Part shown: in pieces, positions 33,547 to 44,513 of the stretch
Position numbering within the stretch: position 1 is the first letter of the stretch
Layout of the letters: every line of letters begins with the position of its first letter
NCBI RefSeq assembly: GCF_019145495.1
Contig: NZ_JAHSTU010000006.1
Coordinates: forward strand, 186,001 to 250,000
Source of the DNA: Pseudomonas azerbaijanoccidentalis
GTDB taxonomy: Bacteria; Pseudomonadota; Gammaproteobacteria; Pseudomonadales; Pseudomonadaceae
Direction of reading: 5' to 3'
Length of the DNA stretch: 64,000 bases
Program-made: the position numbers and the translations under genes
Notes under the pieces: model-generated
What the model was told of the DNA's origin: nothing
Database searches by the model: none
The model's input: the letters and a program-made list of their open reading frames with translations, nothing else

Positions 33547-35453
33547 CAGCCCAGCACCTCCGCCAGGTTGCCCTTGGATTCCAGCCAGGTCTTGCGGTCG
33601 CCGGCGCGCTTTTTCGCCAGCAGCATGTCCATCATTTCCGAGGTGGCGTCGAAATCATCGCCCAACGTCAGTTGCACCAGGCGCCGGGTGTTCGGGTCCA
33701 TGGTGGTTTCGCGCAGTTGTGGCGGGTTCATTTCACCCAGACCTTTGAATCGCGTGACCTGCGGCTTACCGCGTTTCTTCTCGGCCACCAGGCGATCGAG
33801 AATACCGTCGCGTTCGGCTTCGTCGAGGGCGTAGTAGATCTCTTTGCCCAGGTCGATCCGGTACAGCGGCGGCATGGCGACATAGACGTGACCGGCATCG
33901 ACCAACGCACGGAAGTGCTGGACGAACAAGGCGCAGAGCAAGGTCGCGATGTGCAGGCCGTCGGAGTCGGCGTCGGCGAGGATGCAGATTTTGCCGTAGC
34001 GCAGCTGGCTCATGTCCGCGGCGCCCGGGTCGACACCGATCGCCACGGCGATGTTGTGCACTTCCTGGCTTGCCAGCACTTCGCTGCCGTCGACTTCCCA
34101 GGTGTTCAAGATCTTGCCGCGTAGTGGCAGGATCGCCTGGAATTCTTTGTCCCGCGCCTGCTTGGCTGAACCGCCCGCGGAATCACCTTCCACCAGGAAC
34201 AGTTCGGAACGCATCGGGTCTTGCCCGGCGCAATCGGCGAGTTTGCCCGGCAGCGCCGGACCCTGGGTGATGCGTTTACGCTCGACCTTTTTGCTGGCCT
34301 TCAGACGACGACCGGCGTTATTGATCGCCAGCTCGGCCAGCGCCAGACCGGTTTCCGGGTTGGCGTTGAGCCACAGGCTGAACGCGTCCTTGACCACACC
34401 AGAAACGAACGCCGCCGCTTCGCGGGACGACAGACGCTCTTTGGTCTGGCCGGAGAATTGCGGCTCCTGCATCTTCATCGACAGGACGAAAGCGATGCGT
34501 TCCCAGACGTCTTCCGGCGCCAGCTTCACGCCGCGCGGCAACAGGCTGCGGAACTCGCAGAACTCGCGCATGGCGTCGAGCAAGCCTTGGCGCAAGCCGT
34601 TGACGTGGGTGCCGCCCTGGGCGGTCGGGATCAGGTTGACGTAGCTTTCCTGCACCGCATCGCCACCTTCCGGCAGCCACAGCAGCGCCCAGTCCACCGC
34701 TTCCTTGTTACCGGCGAACGCGCCGCAGAACGGTTCGTCCGGCAGACGCTCGAATTCGCTGACCGCGTCCACCAAATAGGAACGCAGACCGTCTTCGTAA
34801 TGCCATTCGACTTTCTCGCCGGTGGCCTTGTCCTCAAAACTGACCAGCAGCCCCGGGCACAGAACGGCCTTGGCCTTGAGCACGTGCTTGAGGCGGCTGA
34901 TGGAGAATTTTGGTGAGTCGAAGTATTTCGGGTCCGGCGCAAAGAACACGCTGGTGCCCGTGTTGCGTTTACCCACCGTACCAACGATTTCCAGCTCGGT
35001 GGCCTTGTAGCCGTCGGCGAAGGTCATCTGGTATTCGTTGCCGTCACGTTTTACACGCACCCGGACTTCGGTCGACAAGGCGTTGACCACCGAAATACCC
35101 ACCCCGTGCAGACCGCCGGAGAACTGGTAGTTCTTGTTGGAAAACTTGCCGCCCGCATGAAGCTTGGTGAGGATCAGTTCGACGCCCGACACGCCCTCTT
35201 CGGGGTGGATGTCCACCGGCATGCCACGGCCGTCATCGCTGACTTCCAGCGAGTGATCGGCGTGCAGGATGACCTGCACCGATTTGGCGTGCCCGGCCAA
35301 GGCTTCGTCGACGCTGTTGTCGATGACTTCCTGGGCGAGGTGGTTCGGCCGACTGGTGTCGGTGTACATGCCGGGGCGTTTGCGCACCGGGTCGAGGCCC
35401 GAGAGGACTTCGATGGCGTCGGCGTTATAAGAGCTAGCGCTGGGAGTGGCCAT
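33546..35453 (-). CDS. parE: DNA topoisomerase IV subunit B
   Basis: ParE is the ATPase subunit of topoisomerase IV. The product is 635 aa. GHKL ATPase motifs include DNSVDEALAGHA, DDGRGMPVD and FSGGLHGVGISVVNALS. The TOPRIM domain shows LFLVEGDSAGGSAKQARD and ILADADSDGLHI, and KGLGEMNPPQLRETTM lies near the end. It lies 43 nt after the yqiA stop, in the same order as E. coli nudF-yqiB-cpdA-yqiA-parE, and is coupled to the phytase-like gene. Confidence 0.98.
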   Translation of the reverse strand: MATPSASSYNADAIEVLSGLDPVRKRPGMYTDTSRPNHLAQEVIDNSVDEALAGHAKSVQVILHADHSLEVSDDGRGMPVDIHPEEGVSGVELILTKLHAGGKFSNKNYQFSGGLHGVGISVVNALSTEVRVRVKRDGNEYQMTFADGYKATELEIVGTVGKRNTGTSVFFAPDPKYFDSPKFSISRLKHVLKAKAVLCPGLLVSFEDKATGEKVEWHYEDGLRSYLVDAVSEFERLPDEPFCGAFAGNKEAVDWALLWLPEGGDAVQESYVNLIPTAQGGTHVNGLRQGLLDAMREFCEFRSLLPRGVKLAPEDVWERIAFVLSMKMQEPQFSGQTKERLSSREAAAFVSGVVKDAFSLWLNANPETGLALAELAINNAGRRLKASKKVERKRITQGPALPGKLADCAGQDPMRSELFLVEGDSAGGSAKQARDKEFQAILPLRGKILNTWEVDGSEVLASQEVHNIAVAIGVDPGAADMSQLRYGKICILADADSDGLHIATLLCALFVQHFRALVDAGHVYVAMPPLYRIDLGKEIYYALDEAERDGILDRLVAEKKRGKPQVTRFKGLGEMNPPQLRETTMDPNTRRLVQLTLGDDFDATSEMMDMLLAKKRAGDRKTWLESKGNLAEVLG

Positions 35454-35496
35454 GGGGTCTCGTCGTCAGTCATTCATTGAAAATAGGGGCGAGTTT

Positions 35497-36105
35497 TCAC
35501 AATGCCGTGAAATCTATCGCCTGATACAAATCTGCGCCAATGCCGGCAAAACTCAGCATGGCTGGAAGCTGTGCGGCAAACCCCTGGAAACTATGGTCGC
35601 CACCGGCCTGGATACGCAAGGCACAGGCCCGGTAATACTGCTGCGCCAGGCGATAATCCAGCGTTTCATCACCCGTCTGCAACCATACCTGATACCGCTG
35701 CGGGTCCTGAGGGGCCGGCACTTCCAGTTCGGCCAGGGCCGCTACGTGGTCGTGGGTCAATTCCCAGGTCTCATCGGTATACAGGTTTTTCTGCGTCCCC
35801 AGAAATCCGTCGAACATCCGGTGCGGACTGACGGCAGGGTTGATCAGCAGGGCTTTCAGGCCATGGCGCTCGGCCAAGTGAGTCGCATAGTAGCCGCCGA
35901 GTGAGCTGCCGACCAGCAGAGGCCGCCCGAGCGCTTCAATCGCCTCTTCGAGCTGACCGATGGCCTCACGCGGGTGATGATGCAAGGCAGGCACGCGCAA
36001 CTGGTCGCTCAAACCCAGACGGTCCATCACTTCGATCAACTGAGTGGCCTTTTTCGATGCAGGCGCGCTGTTGAAACCGTGGATATAAAGGATCGAACCG
36101 GACAT
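35497..36105 (-). CDS. yqiA: Esterase YqiA
   Basis: A 202-aa alpha/beta-hydrolase of the UPF0227/YqiA family, with esterase activity in E. coli. The N-terminus ILYIHGFNSAPASKKA carries the HG oxyanion motif and LLVGSSLGGYYATHLAE the nucleophile elbow GSSLGG. A late GGDHSFQGF supplies the likely catalytic His. The ATG at 36105 has GGGAG five bases upstream; a longer frame starting at 36165 lacks support. It is separated from cpdA by a REP-type palindrome (36146-36235), which could weaken read-through from the upstream genes. Confidence 0.93.
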   Translation of the reverse strand: MSGSILYIHGFNSAPASKKATQLIEVMDRLGLSDQLRVPALHHHPREAIGQLEEAIEALGRPLLVGSSLGGYYATHLAERHGLKALLINPAVSPHRMFDGFLGTQKNLYTDETWELTHDHVAALAELEVPAPQDPQRYQVWLQTGDETLDYRLAQQYYRACALRIQAGGDHSFQGFAAQLPAMLSFAGIGADLYQAIDFTAL

Positions 36106-36145
36106 TTGGACTCCCTGTGCGTCGGGTAAAGATGGGGAGTTTACT

Positions 36146-36235
36146 GTAGGAGCTGTCGAGTGCAACGAGGCTGCGATCTTTTGATCTTGCCTTTAAAAAC
36201 ACAATCAAAAGATCGCAGCCTTCGGCAGCTCCTAC
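36146..36235. repeat. REP-type inverted repeat, family A copy 4 (variant left arm)
   Basis: The left arm reads GTAGGAGCTGTCGAGTGCAA and carries an insertion compared with other copies; the right arm GATCGCAGCCTTCGGCAGCT is standard. It lies between cpdA and yqiA within what is otherwise a conserved operon. Confidence 0.85.
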
Positions 36236-36239
36236 ATTG

Positions 36240-37055
36240 TCAGTAGCCGTTGGAACCGTAATCCACCGTAAAATCGAAGCCGATGACTCGCTCCACACCG
36301 GTTTCCAGCCGCCCGTCCGGCAGCAAGCGCAACCAGCGATAACCCGGAGCCTGCTCGCCAACCTTGAAATCCTCGCTGCCCGGTTCGAACTGAATGCAGG
36401 TCGATGGCGAGGCGATCAGACGCACGCCGTTACGCAATTGATCGATCTCCTGGTGCACATGCCCCCAAAGCACGGCGCGCACCTGTGGAAAACGATCGAG
36501 CACTTCAAAAAAAGCTTCTGGATTGCGCAGTCCGATCGGCTCCATCCACGCACAACCGATCGGCACCGGATGATGGTGGAAGCACACCAGATGATGGCGC
36601 TGCGGCGCTTCACTCAGCGAGCGAGCCAGCAGTTGCAACTGTTCGTCCTGCAAATAACCCGGCACCGAGCCCGGCACCGCCGAATCGAGCAACGTGACCC
36701 GCCAGTTGCCGATATCCACCACCGGTTCCAGCAAAGCGCTCTGCACTGCGGCCTGGGCCATGATCTGCGGCTCGTCATGATTGCCGGGAATCCAGCGCGC
36801 GGGCGCGTTGAGTTGCCCGGTCAAATCGCGAAACTGCTGATAAGACTCCAGCGTACCGTCCTGGGACAGATCACCGGTGGCCAGGATCAGATCAATCCGC
36901 GGCTGCTGTGCCTGCACCAGTTCGATGACTTTTTGCAGGCTGTCACGGGTGTTCATGCCCAGCAGCGTAGTGTTCGCCTCGGCAAACAGATGGCTGTCGG
37001 AGATCTGCACCAGCAACGCCGGATCGGCGGTGGTCAAGGTGGATACGCTCGGCAA
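36240..37055 (-). CDS. cpdA: 3',5'-cyclic-AMP phosphodiesterase CpdA
   Basis: A class III metallophosphoesterase that hydrolyses cAMP and so tempers Vfr/CRP signalling. The product is about 271 aa. Metal-binding motifs appear in order: ISDSHLF (D-x-H), ATGDLSQDG (GD), PGNHDEP (GNHD), FHHHPVPIG and GHVHQEID (GHxH). The start is taken as TTG at 37055 (MPSVSTLTTADPALL), with GGGAG upstream at good spacing; an alternative TTG at 37100 would add 15 residues. It lies between yqiB (111 nt) and yqiA. Confidence 0.95.
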   Translation of the reverse strand: MPSVSTLTTADPALLVQISDSHLFAEANTTLLGMNTRDSLQKVIELVQAQQPRIDLILATGDLSQDGTLESYQQFRDLTGQLNAPARWIPGNHDEPQIMAQAAVQSALLEPVVDIGNWRVTLLDSAVPGSVPGYLQDEQLQLLARSLSEAPQRHHLVCFHHHPVPIGCAWMEPIGLRNPEAFFEVLDRFPQVRAVLWGHVHQEIDQLRNGVRLIASPSTCIQFEPGSEDFKVGEQAPGYRWLRLLPDGRLETGVERVIGFDFTVDYGSNGY

Positions 37056-37166
37056 GGTGGTCTCCCAGGACGTGATCACGGGATTGGATGATTGGCGCAA
37101 TTATGCTGGGGGACGATCGAAAGAAGAAACCTGTGAACCTGACGCAGTTCACAACTGCGACGGAAG

Positions 37167-37619
37167 TTAACGTACCACTTCGTACTCATGCCCCAGCGCC
37201 AGGCAATGGCTCAGCCACTCGCCCAGGAACATGTTCAATTGGGCCTTTTCGTCAGGCTGATGCATCGAGGCGTTCGGGTAAGGATAGATGCCGCGAAAGC
37301 GTCGCGCATGTTCGGCGCTGACCACTTCGGCCATACAGGCGTCGTGATAGACCTGCACTTCCAGTTGCGGCACCGGTAACCACGGCAGGCTGTGCTCCTG
37401 ACGCACTTGCAACGTGGTGGTGTAGGGACAGACTTGCAGCACTTCCAGCGCCAGCACGCCGAGCATCTGATCGCCATGGGTCACGGCGATGCGCCGGGCG
37501 GCGGGCTCGCTGCGCATGTCTGGCAACAGTCGCATCAGGCGCGCGTAGTTCGCCTCGCAGGACGCTTGCAGCCCCACGAGGTCGACCCGATAGCGATCGC
37601 GCAGTTTGTTTACGACCAT
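37167..37619 (-). CDS. yqiB: YqiB family protein (DUF1249)
   Basis: A 150-aa cytosolic protein of the DUF1249 family, present beside nudF and cpdA in many gamma-proteobacteria. Its function is unknown. Conserved blocks are CEANYARLMRLLPDM, YTTTLQVRQEHSLPWLPVPQLEVQVYHDA and PNASMHQPDEKAQLNMFLGEWLSHCLALGHE. The ATG overlaps the nudF 3' end by ten bases, so it is translated with nudF. Confidence 0.93.
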   Translation of the reverse strand: MVVNKLRDRYRVDLVGLQASCEANYARLMRLLPDMRSEPAARRIAVTHGDQMLGVLALEVLQVCPYTTTLQVRQEHSLPWLPVPQLEVQVYHDACMAEVVSAEHARRFRGIYPYPNASMHQPDEKAQLNMFLGEWLSHCLALGHEYEVVR

Positions 37620-38227
37620 AACCCCCTCACTTCAACGCGGTTCAAAGCCAACCATTGCAAGGCAATGATGCTTGCCGCATTGGCAATACGCCCGTCGCGT
37701 ACGGCTTGCAGGGCATCTTCAAAGGCCCACACCGTAACGCGGATATCTTCAGCTTCTTCCTCCAGCCCATGCAGGCCGCCGGCCCCTTTACTGTCACAAC
37801 GCCCCAGGTACAAATGCACGAATTCGTTGCTGCCGCCCGGCGATGGAAAATATTTGGTCATCGGCCACAGCGCCCCGAATACAAGCCCAGCTTCCTCCTG
37901 CGCTTCGCGGTGAGCAACTTCTTCCGGCTGTTCGTCTTTGTCGATCAGACCAGCGACCAGTTCGATCAGCCACGGATTGTCGGTCTTGCCAATGGCGCCG
38001 ACGCGAAACTGCTCAATCAGCACCACTTCGTCGCGCTGTGGATCATAAGGCAGAACACACACCGCATCGTGGCGAACAAACAGTTCACGACTGATTTCGC
38101 GACTCATCCCGCCGGCGAACAATTCATGACGCAAGTGCACGCGATCGAGCTTGTAGAAGCCCTCGAAGCACTTTTCGCGCCGAACGATCTCTACGGCGGT
38201 CGGAATGGCGTTGGCAAAATCAGTCAT
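37610..38227 (-). CDS. nudF: ADP-ribose pyrophosphatase NudF
   Basis: A Nudix hydrolase that cleaves ADP-ribose to AMP and ribose 5-phosphate. The product is 205 aa. The Nudix box GLIDKDEQPEEVAHREAQEEAG fits GX5EX7REUXEEXG exactly, and a Pro-rich SPGGSNEFVHLYLGRC loop marks the ADP-ribose group. It is the first gene of the operon nudF-yqiB-cpdA-yqiA-parE. Because TIR enzymes generate ADP-ribose products, it may be relevant to the island, but it is a universal core gene. Confidence 0.97.
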   Translation of the reverse strand: MTDFANAIPTAVEIVRREKCFEGFYKLDRVHLRHELFAGGMSREISRELFVRHDAVCVLPYDPQRDEVVLIEQFRVGAIGKTDNPWLIELVAGLIDKDEQPEEVAHREAQEEAGLVFGALWPMTKYFPSPGGSNEFVHLYLGRCDSKGAGGLHGLEEEAEDIRVTVWAFEDALQAVRDGRIANAASIIALQWLALNRVEVRGLWS

Positions 38228-38450
38228 GACTATCCTCGTTCTACAAGTCCTGTTCGAGGCTGCCTTTTTCCCGGGCCTCGACTTCGCGCCATCCTAACGC
38301 GCCCGTGAGGTTTGATGCAGCCCCTTTCCCGTCAGCGGGATAGACGGTGAGGGCGAAACCCACTCTAATTAGCTTAGTGGCGAACTGACTGCTCCGTTGA
38401 TAGTCGAAGCGGGTAACTTTTTGCCTTTCCCTGATTTATGAAGGACACCC

Positions 38451-39197
38451 ATGTCGCTTTTTAAAATCGCCTCCGTGGCCGCTGTCGCCCTGACCCTGGG
38501 CGCCTGCCAGAGTTTGTTCCAGCCCAATTATCGTGCGCCGCTGGAAACAACCCGCGACGCCACCGAACAACTGCAGCCCGGTTGCAAGGACCAGGATTGC
38601 CCGCTGGTAAACATCGACACCCTGCATTTCCCCGCCGAGCCCGCGCTTGACGGCATCATCGAAAAACGCCTGCTGCAAATGACCCGTACCTCGCCCGACG
38701 CCCCGGTAGCGCCAACGCTGGCAGCTTACCGCGAGGAGTTTTTGCGCACCGCCGGCCCACACAACAGCAGCTATCTGCAAGCGAAAGTACGCGAGCAGCA
38801 TGACGGCTTGGTGATCATCGAGTTGTCCAGCTACCTGGACACGGGTGGTGCCCACGGCACGCCTGGGCGCGGCTTCATCAACTACTCACGCCAGCAGCAC
38901 AAAGTGCTGACGCTCTCCGACATGCTGGTGCCGGGGCAGGAAGACGCGTTCTGGAAAGCGGCGCAAGTGGCGCACAACAGCTGGTTGATCAGCACCAAGC
39001 TCGATCAGGAACCGGAGTTCGTGAAAAGCTGGCCGTTCCAGAAAACCCAGAACGTGGCGCTGACCTATGGCGGGGTGATCCTCAAGTACGAAACCAGCAG
39101 CATCGCGCCTTACGCGCTGGGCCATGTCGAACTGAAGATCCCCTACCCTCGCCTGAACGGCATCATCAAGCCCGAGCTGTTTCCCGGCCGTAACTGA
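38451..39197 (+). CDS. RsiV-like DUF3298/DUF4163 lipoprotein
   Basis: A 248-aa lipoprotein. The signal peptide ends ALTLGAC (lipobox Cys19), followed by a DUF4163-like segment and a C-terminal DUF3298-like domain (SSYLDTGGAHGTPGRGFINYSR, VLTLSDMLVPGQEDAFWKAA, YALGHVELKIPYPRL). Related domains occur in RsiV, the lysozyme-binding anti-sigma factor, but there is no sigma gene here. AAGGA lies five bases before the ATG. Its last 32 bases overlap the convergent cytX gene. The 223-nt gap before it (38228-38450) shows no gene. Confidence 0.88.
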   Translation: MSLFKIASVAAVALTLGACQSLFQPNYRAPLETTRDATEQLQPGCKDQDCPLVNIDTLHFPAEPALDGIIEKRLLQMTRTSPDAPVAPTLAAYREEFLRTAGPHNSSYLQAKVREQHDGLVIIELSSYLDTGGAHGTPGRGFINYSRQQHKVLTLSDMLVPGQEDAFWKAAQVAHNSWLISTKLDQEPEFVKSWPFQKTQNVALTYGGVILKYETSSIAPYALGHVELKIPYPRLNGIIKPELFPGRN

Positions 39198-40458
39198 AGG
39201 CCCGACCCAGCACAAGCTGTAACAGCCCTGCCACCACCAGTGCCGGCAGGGTTGCGCCGATGTCCGGATACAAATTGGCCAGCAGATGATAGGTGCTGAC
39301 CCCGCCCAGCCAGGCGAGCAGCGCCGGCCAGCGCAACGCGGCTGGCGCCACCTGGCCACTGCGTTTGCGCAGGATGAAGTGATCCACCAGGACCACGCCG
39401 AACAGCGGCGCAAACACCGAGCCGATCAGCAGCAGGAAGTTCTGGTACTGCGCCAACGGTGCCAGCAGGGCGATCAAGGTGCAAACCACACCGATGGCCA
39501 GCGCCAGGTGCTCGACTTTCAAGCGCAACAGAATCCCGCTGGACACCGCCGCCGAGTGAATATCGGCAAAAGCGTTTTCCGATTCATCCAGCAAAATCAG
39601 CAGCAGCGGAATCCCCAGGCCGGCACCGGCCAGCGCCAGCAGCAAGGCATTGACTTCACCGCTCGGCGCGAACGCCAGGGTGTAGGCCACGCCCAGACTC
39701 ATCAGCCAGAAATTTCCGATGAAGAAGCCGATGGCGGTGCCACCGAAGACGTTTTTCGCCCGCTTGCCGAAACGCGAGTAGTCGGCAATCAGCGGCAACC
39801 ACGACAGCGGCATGGCGATGGCAATGTCGAAGCCCACGGCGAACGGCATTGAACCGTCACCGGCCTGGGCCCACAACGCGGCCAGGTCAGCCTTGGCGAA
39901 CAGGTTCCAGGTCAACCAGATGCACGCTGCCAGCAGCAGCCAGATGCCCCACTTACGCAAAATCTGGCGCACGAAGGTCAACGGTCCACTGACGGCCAAC
40001 AAGGTTGCCAGGGCACCGAAAAACAGCGTCCACAGCACTGGATTGGCAATCACACTACCGTCGCTGAACGCCTTGGCGCCCAACAGGCTGGCGGCATCGC
40101 GCATGACGATGATTTCAAACGAACCCCAACCGATCAGTTGCAGCAGGTTCAGCACCGCCGGCAGGCTCGCGCCCTTGGCACCGAGGCTGAGCTTGAGCGC
40201 GGCCATCGACGACAGGCCGGTGTCACTGCCAATCACGCCAACGGCGGCCAGCAGCAGAACGCCGACCAAGGTGCCAAGGAAAATCGCCAGCAAGGAGCCC
40301 GACAGGCCCAGGCCCGGCGCGAGCAATGCACCGGTCTGCAGCACCATCAGGCCGATGCCGAGGGAAAACCAGAGGGAAAACAGATCGCGACCGCCGAACA
40401 CACGTTTGTCGGTCGGCACCGCGATGTCGGGGGAATAAGTACTCGGTTGAATGCTCAA
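39166..40458 (-). CDS. cytX: Putative hydroxymethylpyrimidine permease CytX
   Basis: An NCS1-family transporter of 430 aa with about 12 membrane helices (for example FSLWFSLGIGLMVLQTGALLAPGLG near the N-terminus). It is assigned to the CytX group because it lies directly downstream of the TPP-riboswitch-controlled thiC on the same strand. CytX is predicted to import HMP for thiamine synthesis. A cytosine-type substrate is not excluded. The 151-nt gap to thiC holds a REP pair but no second riboswitch, so it may be read from the thiC promoter. The 3' end overlaps the DUF3298 gene. Confidence 0.88.
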   Translation of the reverse strand: MSIQPSTYSPDIAVPTDKRVFGGRDLFSLWFSLGIGLMVLQTGALLAPGLGLSGSLLAIFLGTLVGVLLLAAVGVIGSDTGLSSMAALKLSLGAKGASLPAVLNLLQLIGWGSFEIIVMRDAASLLGAKAFSDGSVIANPVLWTLFFGALATLLAVSGPLTFVRQILRKWGIWLLLAACIWLTWNLFAKADLAALWAQAGDGSMPFAVGFDIAIAMPLSWLPLIADYSRFGKRAKNVFGGTAIGFFIGNFWLMSLGVAYTLAFAPSGEVNALLLALAGAGLGIPLLLILLDESENAFADIHSAAVSSGILLRLKVEHLALAIGVVCTLIALLAPLAQYQNFLLLIGSVFAPLFGVVLVDHFILRKRSGQVAPAALRWPALLAWLGGVSTYHLLANLYPDIGATLPALVVAGLLQLVLGRAFSYGRETARA

Positions 40459-40500
40459 GGGTGTTATCTCAGAGGGACATTTGTTGTTGTGTTGATCGCT

Positions 40501-40575
40501 ATCGCCAGCAGGCTGGCTCCCACAGGGGACTTGTGAAACTCACAGATCCAATGTGGGAGCCAGCCTGCTGGCGAT
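40501..40575. repeat. REP pair, family B
   Basis: Inverted arms ATCGCCAGCAGGCTGGCTCC and GGAGCCAGCCTGCTGGCGAT around a 29-base spacer, between cytX and thiC. It may stabilise or attenuate the thiC message. Confidence 0.88.
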
Positions 40576-40609
40576 GGGGCCTGTGCAGGCCCCACCTTTT
40601 CAGGTCAGA

Positions 40610-42499
<1,890 letters not shown>

Positions 42500-42675
42500 C
42501 ACGGGTTCTCCAGACAGCATCCAGGCAGTGGATTTTTGTCGGAGCGAACCTGTAAACGAATGGACGCACGTGCGCTGGGAAAACCAGCTGTGCTGTGCTC
42601 AGTGCTCGAGGGGTGTTCGATTGTCGAACAACATCCCGGACGAAGCACAAGAGGACTCGCCGGGTGACGAGAAAT

Positions 42676-42761
42676 CTTGTTCCCTACGCAGGCGCTAACC
42701 TGATCAGGTTCAACGGGATCCGAAATTATTCGATCTCAGCCTCATAGCAAGGCACCCCGAC
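42676..42761 (-). ncRNA. TPP riboswitch (THI element)
   Basis: The minus strand shows the conserved series GTCGGGGTGCC, GGCTGAGATCG, CCGTTGAACCTGATCAGG and AGCGCCTGCGTAGGGAACAA in correct order, which defines the TPP aptamer. It would repress thiC (and perhaps cytX) when thiamine pyrophosphate is abundant. The remaining leader to the thiC start (42500-42675) shows no clear U-rich terminator, so control may be translational or Rho-based. Confidence 0.95.
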
Positions 42762-42773
42762 AAGAACCCGGCC

Positions 42774-42803
42774 AGTCTAGACACAACTGACAAAGAACGC
42801 CAA
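42774..42803 (-). promoter_or_regulatory. Probable promoter of the thiC leader
   Basis: On the minus strand TTGGCG (42803-42798), an 18-base spacer and TAGACT (42779-42774). The -10 ends 12 bases before the start of the riboswitch, the spacing expected for a transcription start at its 5' end. The stretch 42804-42974, between this and tolC, shows no gene. Confidence 0.6.
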
Positions 42804-42974
42804 CCCCGCTGTAAACACCATGATGAATGGCGTAATTACAGCGCAAGGCAGGATTGTTGCCGCCCCATTGCGCAACTACACTCGCTTTGCCGCAGCGCGC
42901 CTTGACGCTGTATGGGCCGCGCCGTACCTTGGCGCCAGAATTATTTTCATAATATTAATGCTAGGGATCGCCTC

Positions 42975-44414
42975 ATGCTGCGCAAACTTTCACTGGCTGT
43001 TGCCGTGTCTTGTGCGTCCACCACAATGGCCTGGGCAGCAGAAGCGCCCTTGTCGACGAAGAACGATCTGGTCAGCGTCTATCAGGAGGCGGTGGACAAC
43101 AACGCCGACCTCGCCGCCGCCATCGCGCAGTATGGCGCCCAGAAAGAAGTCGTGCCCCAGGCCCGCGCCGGGCTGCTGCCCAACCTGTCGGGTGGCGCGG
43201 ACGTGTCCAGCGTTCGCACCTCGATCGATCAGCCGTCGGCCACGGCCAACCGCAACGCTCATTCCTACCAGGCAACGCTGGCGCAGCCGCTGTTCCGTGC
43301 CGATCGCTGGTTCCAGTTCCAGGCCGCCAAGGACGTCAACGAACAGGCTGCCCTGCAACTCTCGGCGACCGAGCAAAACCTGATTCTGCAAACCGCCGAC
43401 AGCTACTTCAACGTGCTGCGCAGCCAGGACAACCTGGCCTCGACCAAAGCTGAAGAAGCCGCGTTCAAACGTCAGCTGGATCAGTCCAACGAGCGCTTCG
43501 ATGTCGGCCTCTCGGACAAGACCGACGTGCTGAACTCGCAAGCCAGCTACGACACCGCACGCGCCAACCGAATCGTCGCGCAGCGTCAGGTGGACGATGC
43601 GTTCGAAGCCCTGGTGACCCTGACCAACCGGCAGTACAACGCGATTTGGGGCATTTCCCATAACTTGCCGATCCTGCCGCCAGCGCCGAACGACGCCAAA
43701 GCATGGGTCGAAACAGCCGCCAGACAGAACCTCAATCTGCTGGCCAGCAACTACGCCGTCAGCGCCGCCGAGCAAACCCTCAAACAGCGCAAGGCCGGCC
43801 ATGCGCCGACCGTCGACGCCGTGGCCAGATACGAAAAGGGCGACAACGATGCGCTGGGTTTCAGCAACCCGAACGCCTTTGGCCAGCCGTACAAGGGTGA
43901 TGTCGAGCAATCCACGATCGGCCTGCAACTGAACATCCCGATCTACAGCGGTGGGCTGATCAATTCCCAGGTCCGTCAGGGCTATGCGCAACTGGACCAG
44001 ACCGAGCAGCAACGCGAATCCCTGCGCCGGCAAATCGTGGAAAACACTCGCGACCTGCATCGCGCGGTGAACACCGATGTCGAGCAGGTACAGGCACGCA
44101 AACAGTCGATCATCTCCAACCAGAGCGCGGTGGAAGCGACCGAAATCGGTTATCAGGTGGGGACGCGAAACATCGTCGACGTGCTGGATGCGCAGCGCCA
44201 GCTGTACACCTCGGTGCGCGACTACAACAACACCCGCTACGACTACATCCTCGACAACCTGCGCCTCAAGCAACAGGCCGGTACGTTGAACCCGGGTGAT
44301 TTGCAGGACTTGGCGCGCTGGCTAAAAGCCGACTACAACCCGGACAAGGACTTCCTGCCGCCCGACCTGGCCAAGGCCGCGGCTGAACAGTTGAAAGCAA
44401 GACCGGGGCAGTAA
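42975..44414 (+). CDS. tolC: TolC-family outer-membrane channel protein
   Basis: An outer-membrane efflux/secretion channel of 479 aa. It has a signal peptide (LRKLSLAVAVSCASTTMAWA) and the two OEP repeats of the TolC fold: VYQEAVDNNADLAAAIAQYGAQKEVVPQARAGLLPNL in the first, and GLQLNIPIYSGG with GYQVGTRNIVDVLDAQRQLY in the second. In E. coli tolC also neighbours nudF and parE. No membrane-fusion or inner-membrane partner lies here, so it probably serves several pumps or type I secretion systems. The ATG at 42975 is chosen for the signal peptide. It is followed by a REP-type palindrome. Confidence 0.95.
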   Translation: MLRKLSLAVAVSCASTTMAWAAEAPLSTKNDLVSVYQEAVDNNADLAAAIAQYGAQKEVVPQARAGLLPNLSGGADVSSVRTSIDQPSATANRNAHSYQATLAQPLFRADRWFQFQAAKDVNEQAALQLSATEQNLILQTADSYFNVLRSQDNLASTKAEEAAFKRQLDQSNERFDVGLSDKTDVLNSQASYDTARANRIVAQRQVDDAFEALVTLTNRQYNAIWGISHNLPILPPAPNDAKAWVETAARQNLNLLASNYAVSAAEQTLKQRKAGHAPTVDAVARYEKGDNDALGFSNPNAFGQPYKGDVEQSTIGLQLNIPIYSGGLINSQVRQGYAQLDQTEQQRESLRRQIVENTRDLHRAVNTDVEQVQARKQSIISNQSAVEATEIGYQVGTRNIVDVLDAQRQLYTSVRDYNNTRYDYILDNLRLKQQAGTLNPGDLQDLARWLKADYNPDKDFLPPDLAKAAAEQLKARPGQ

Positions 44415-44417
44415 AAG

Positions 44418-44496
44418 CAAAAGATCGCAGCCTGCGGCAGCTCCTACATGGGAATGATGTACACCCTGTAGGAGCTGCCGAAGGCTGCGATCTTTT
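44418..44496. repeat. REP-type inverted repeat, family A copy 5 (outward orientation)
   Basis: Arms AAAGATCGCAGCCTGCGGCA and TGCCGAAGGCTGCGATCTTT, with the order of the two arms reversed compared with copies 1-4. It lies between the converging tolC and waaA genes and ends in a T-run, so it is probably a shared terminator. Confidence 0.88.
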
Positions 44497-44513
44497 TTTC
44501 CGGCAGACGCGAT

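Noticed and set aside
37610..38227. NudF as a functional part of the TIR defence system (ADP-ribose removal)
   Set aside because: It is a core gene in a conserved operon 24 kb away, so co-function with the island is not supported.
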